Below, one piece after another: positions 6,583 through 8,681 of a DNA stretch of 8,681 nucleotides. This stretch comes from Rikenellaceae bacterium (GTDB lineage: Bacteria; Bacteroidota; Bacteroidia; Bacteroidales; Rikenellaceae): NCBI GenBank assembly GCA_020859745.1, contig JAJBVQ010000156.1, positions 1 through 8,681 of the forward strand. The letters are read 5' to 3'. Under the pieces are notes generated by a model. That model was not told the origin of the DNA. It ran no database searches and saw only the letters and a program-made list of their open reading frames with translations. Position 1 is the first letter of the stretch. Each line of letters starts with the position of its first letter. The position numbers and the translations under genes were made by a program.

Positions 6583-6596
6583 TCTATTACGAAAAA

Positions 6597-8090
6597 TTAC
6601 GCCAGCGCCTTGTTGACCCCGTCGATATAGGCCTCGACCGCAGCCAGCGTAACGTCGGCATTGATGGCGAACCCGTGCACGGTCACATTCCCGTAAACGA
6701 GCTGCATATGCACCCGCCCCAGGTCGTTCGACCCCTTGGTCATCGCCTGGATCAGGAACTCCTGCAGGGTGATCTTGTCTTTGATAATAGTCCGGATCGC
6801 ATTGATCGAAGCGTCGATCGGCCCGTTCCCGGTGGCGGTGGCCGTCACCTCGCTGCCACCGATCCGCACCCGCACGGTCGCCGTCGGCACCAGCGTTCCC
6901 GAAAGCACCTGAAGATAGGTGAGCTTGATATGCCGGTCCTTTTTCTCGGCCCCGCCCACCAAGGTGAGCAGATCTTCGTCCTGTATGTTCTTGTTGTTGT
7001 CCGCCAGCACGAGGAATTTTTCGTAAGCCTTCGCCAGCTCATCGCCCTCCAGCATATAGCCCATCTGTTCCAGCCGGTGCTTCAAAGCGGCCCGGCCGCT
7101 GCGCGCCGTCAGCACGATCGCGTTGTCCGACAGTCCCACATCCTCCGGGTCCATGATCTCGTAGCTCTCGCGGTTTTTCAGCACCCCGTCCTGATGAATC
7201 CCCGACGAATGGGCGAACGCATTGCGCCCCACCACCGCCTTATTGGCCTGCACCGGCATGTTCATCAGACTCGACACCAGCCGGCTGGTCGCCGTGATCC
7301 GTTTAGTGTTGATATCGGTGTCGATCCCCAGCTCCCGGTGGCAGCGCAGGGCCATCACCACCTCCTCCATCGCCGTGTTCCCGGCCCGCTCGCCGATCCC
7401 GTTGATCGTACACTCCACCTGCCGCGCCCCGGCAGAGATCCCCGCCAGCGAGTTGGCCGTAGCCATCCCCAGGTCGTTGTGGCAGTGCGTCGAAAGAATC
7501 GCGTTATGCACCCCGTCCACATGCTCCATCAGATAGGCGATCTTAGCCGCATACTCCGCCGGCAGGCAGTAGCCCGTGGTATCGGGAATATTGACCACCG
7601 TCGCCCCCGCCTTGATGACCGCCTCGACCACGCGGGCGAGGTATTCGTTATCCGACCGCCCGGCGTCCTCGGCGTAGAATTCGACATCCTCCACGAACCG
7701 CTTGGCATACTTGACCGCCGCCACAGCCCGTTCGAGCACCTCTTCGCGCGTGGAGTTGAACTTGTATTTGATATGTGAGTCGGAAGTCCCTATCCCGGTA
7801 TGGATACGGCCGCGCCGGGCATATTTGAGCGCATCGGCGGCCACTTCGATATCCTTTTCCACGGCACGGGTCAGCGCGCAGATCGTCGGTTGAGTCACCG
7901 CTTTGGATATTTCGCGCACGGAGTTGAAATCGCCCGGACTGGAGATCGGAAAACCGGCTTCCAGTACATCGACACCCAGCAGTTCGAGCTGGCGGGCCAC
8001 CTCGATCTTTTCCACCGTGTTGAGCTGGCATCCGGGAACCTGTTCCCCGTCGCGCAGCGTCGTGTCGAAGATATACAATTTATCTGCCAT
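6597..8090 (-). CDS. leuA: 2-isopropylmalate synthase
   Basis: LeuA catalyses the committed step of leucine synthesis, 2-oxoisovalerate plus acetyl-CoA to 2-isopropylmalate. The 497 residues are of normal length. The TIM barrel carries FDTTLRDGEQ (8-17; R13, D14), metal ligands H202 and H204 (HCHNDLG) and N238 in GIGERAGN (231-238). The linker has AFAHSSGIHQDG (291-302). The C-terminal LeuA dimer/regulatory domain covers about 385-497, so leucine feedback inhibition is expected from the family. It is first in the leucine gene order, after a terminator. The ATG at 8090-8088 gives the usual MADKLYIFDTTLRDG start. I see no leucine-rich leader peptide or T-box upstream. The substrate call over homocitrate or citramalate rests on its similarity to ordinary LeuA and on context. 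Confidence 0.95.
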   Translation of the reverse strand: MADKLYIFDTTLRDGEQVPGCQLNTVEKIEVARQLELLGVDVLEAGFPISSPGDFNSVREISKAVTQPTICALTRAVEKDIEVAADALKYARRGRIHTGIGTSDSHIKYKFNSTREEVLERAVAAVKYAKRFVEDVEFYAEDAGRSDNEYLARVVEAVIKAGATVVNIPDTTGYCLPAEYAAKIAYLMEHVDGVHNAILSTHCHNDLGMATANSLAGISAGARQVECTINGIGERAGNTAMEEVVMALRCHRELGIDTDINTKRITATSRLVSSLMNMPVQANKAVVGRNAFAHSSGIHQDGVLKNRESYEIMDPEDVGLSDNAIVLTARSGRAALKHRLEQMGYMLEGDELAKAYEKFLVLADNNKNIQDEDLLTLVGGAEKKDRHIKLTYLQVLSGTLVPTATVRVRIGGSEVTATATGNGPIDASINAIRTIIKDKITLQEFLIQAMTKGSNDLGRVHMQLVYGNVTVHGFAINADVTLAAVEAYIDGVNKALA

Positions 8091-8114
8091 ATGATTTTTC
8101 GATTTTTAAGCACG

Positions 8115-8122
8115 TAAAAGTA
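8115..8122 (-). promoter_or_regulatory. Candidate -7 element for the leu operon
   Basis: TACTTTTA (8122-8115, minus strand) differs by one base from TAnnTTTG and lies 25 nt before the leuA ATG, giving a leader of under 20 nt. No good -33 TTTG lies at 19-21 nt; the nearest candidate is TGTG at 8148-8145, with a 22-nt spacer. It is the best candidate in the short window between the terminator and leuA, but weak on sequence alone. Confidence 0.4.
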
Positions 8123-8151
8123 CGCAGCGGAAATCCGTCCGCATCACAGGC

Positions 8152-8189
8152 AAAAAACGTTTCTACGATGGCAAATCGTATTAAGAACG
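8152..8189 (-). terminator. Probable intrinsic terminator after the MATE gene
   Basis: The core is TACGAT (8164-8169) with ATCGTA (8175-8180), loop GGCAA. It is extended by outer arms CGTTTCT (8158-8164) and AGAACG (8184-8189) with a bulged base and a small internal loop. On the minus-strand RNA the stem is followed at once by UUUUUU (8157-8152), as expected for a Rho-independent terminator. It begins about 50 nt after the MATE stop and separates that gene from leuA. The core dyad could alternatively be a regulator-binding site upstream of leuA. Confidence 0.55.
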
Positions 8190-8238
8190 ACTATTTAATT
8201 TGATTACCAGAGCATTAAACACAAATTAGCCCCGAAAT

Positions 8239-8681
8239 CTAACCCAAAATCCGGCGTTTGGAAAGCGCCAGCTGCACCACGCCCCGCAGAAAAAGGTAGA
8301 TCAGGAAAGCGATCCACAGTCCGGAGTTCCCCCACCGCGGCTCCAGCAGGAAATAGACACCGAAGAAGAACAAAGTCGCTACGAACATGGCGTTGCGCAT
8401 GATCCACGTGGCGGTGATCCCCACCACGATGCCGTCCAGAATGAACGCCAGGAAACTGCACACGGGCACCAGTACGGCCCAGACCGAATAGTTGCGGGCC
8501 GCATCGAGTATCGCGGGGCTGGGCGTGAAGATGCCCAGTATTTGCTGTCCCGCCGCAGCGTACACGACGGTAAAGAGCAGCATCACCCCCGCACCCCAGA
8601 GCACCAGCCCCCGAAACGCCGGAGGCAGCGTAGGTAAAGTCACAGCCCACGAATATAGCCCGGCCAACCCCGCGACTTCAT
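8239..8681 (-). CDS. MATE family (DinF-type) transporter, C-terminal part, cut by the window edge
   Basis: The frame is open through the right edge, so only the last 146 or so codons are present; a TTG at 8667 is internal, not a start. The fragment is strongly hydrophobic with about four membrane segments, at roughly residues 25-45, 62-85, 92-112 and 118-136 of the fragment. The stretch FILDGIVVGITATWIMRNAM is characteristic of DinF-type MATE proteins, which carry a similar DG(I/V)xxG...MRN motif in the C-terminal half. MATE proteins export cationic or other small molecules using sodium or proton gradients; the substrate here cannot be told. The sequence ends with a basic tail, SKRRILG, typical of a cytoplasmic C-terminus. 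The stop is TAG at 8241-8239, followed by a probable terminator. Confidence 0.85.
   Translation of the reverse strand, partial: EVAGLAGLYSWAVTLPTLPPAFRGLVLWGAGVMLLFTVVYAAAGQQILGIFTPSPAILDAARNYSVWAVLVPVCSFLAFILDGIVVGITATWIMRNAMFVATLFFFGVYFLLEPRWGNSGLWIAFLIYLFLRGVVQLALSKRRILG

Noticed and set aside
6675..7778. A 367-codon open frame on the plus strand opposite leuA
   Set aside because: It has the same His/Arg/Pro-rich shadow composition and no known motif, and lies fully inside a well-supported gene.
8091..8238. A possible leucine attenuator, leader peptide or T-box before leuA
   Set aside because: No short frame with clustered leucine codons and no T-box features are visible, and the predicted leader is under 20 nt. 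The one hairpin with a T-run fits better as the MATE terminator.

Overview
The window looks like chromosomal DNA of a Bacteroidota species, most plausibly a GC-rich gut lineage such as Alistipes (Rikenellaceae). Four things point there. Candidate promoters fit the Bacteroides-type consensus (TTTG, 19-21 nt, TAnnTTTG) rather than the E. coli one. The genes lack clear Shine-Dalgarno sequences. There is a YiiG-like DUF3829 lipoprotein. The leucine locus also carries a second DRE-TIM synthase gene between leuD and leuB. The genus is inference; the phylum is fairly secure.

All recognisable genes lie on the minus strand, so transcription runs right to left. From the right edge: the C-terminal part of a DinF-type MATE transporter (8681-8239, cut by the window); an intrinsic terminator (about 8189-8152); leuA (8090-6597); a 164-bp gap with a candidate internal promoter; leuC (6432-5038); a 206-bp gap with a very large inverted repeat; leuD (4831-4235); a 109-bp gap with a terminator-like hairpin; a citramalate/isopropylmalate-synthase-family gene, best called cimA (4125-2578); leuB, overlapping it by 4 bp (2581-1511); a strong operon terminator (1485-1456); a DUF3829 lipoprotein (1392-520); and its terminator (494-466). 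The first 400 bases hold a near-perfect Bacteroides-type promoter reading off the left edge, followed by a leader of at least 325 nt without a convincing gene. It looks like the 5' leader of an rRNA operon.

The metabolic logic is the main interest. LeuA makes 2-isopropylmalate from 2-oxoisovalerate and acetyl-CoA; LeuCD isomerises it; LeuB oxidises and decarboxylates it to the leucine keto acid. The second synthase carries, at a constant offset of four residues, every pyruvate-pocket and inhibitor-contact residue I recall for Leptospira citramalate synthase. The operon therefore probably also runs the threonine-independent route to 2-oxobutyrate (isoleucine), reusing LeuCD and LeuB.

I found no mobile element, CRISPR array, tRNA, defence system or clearly new system. 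Less ordinary are the structured spacers within the operon, especially the 71-nt inverted repeat between leuC and leuD, and the probable rRNA leader at the left edge.
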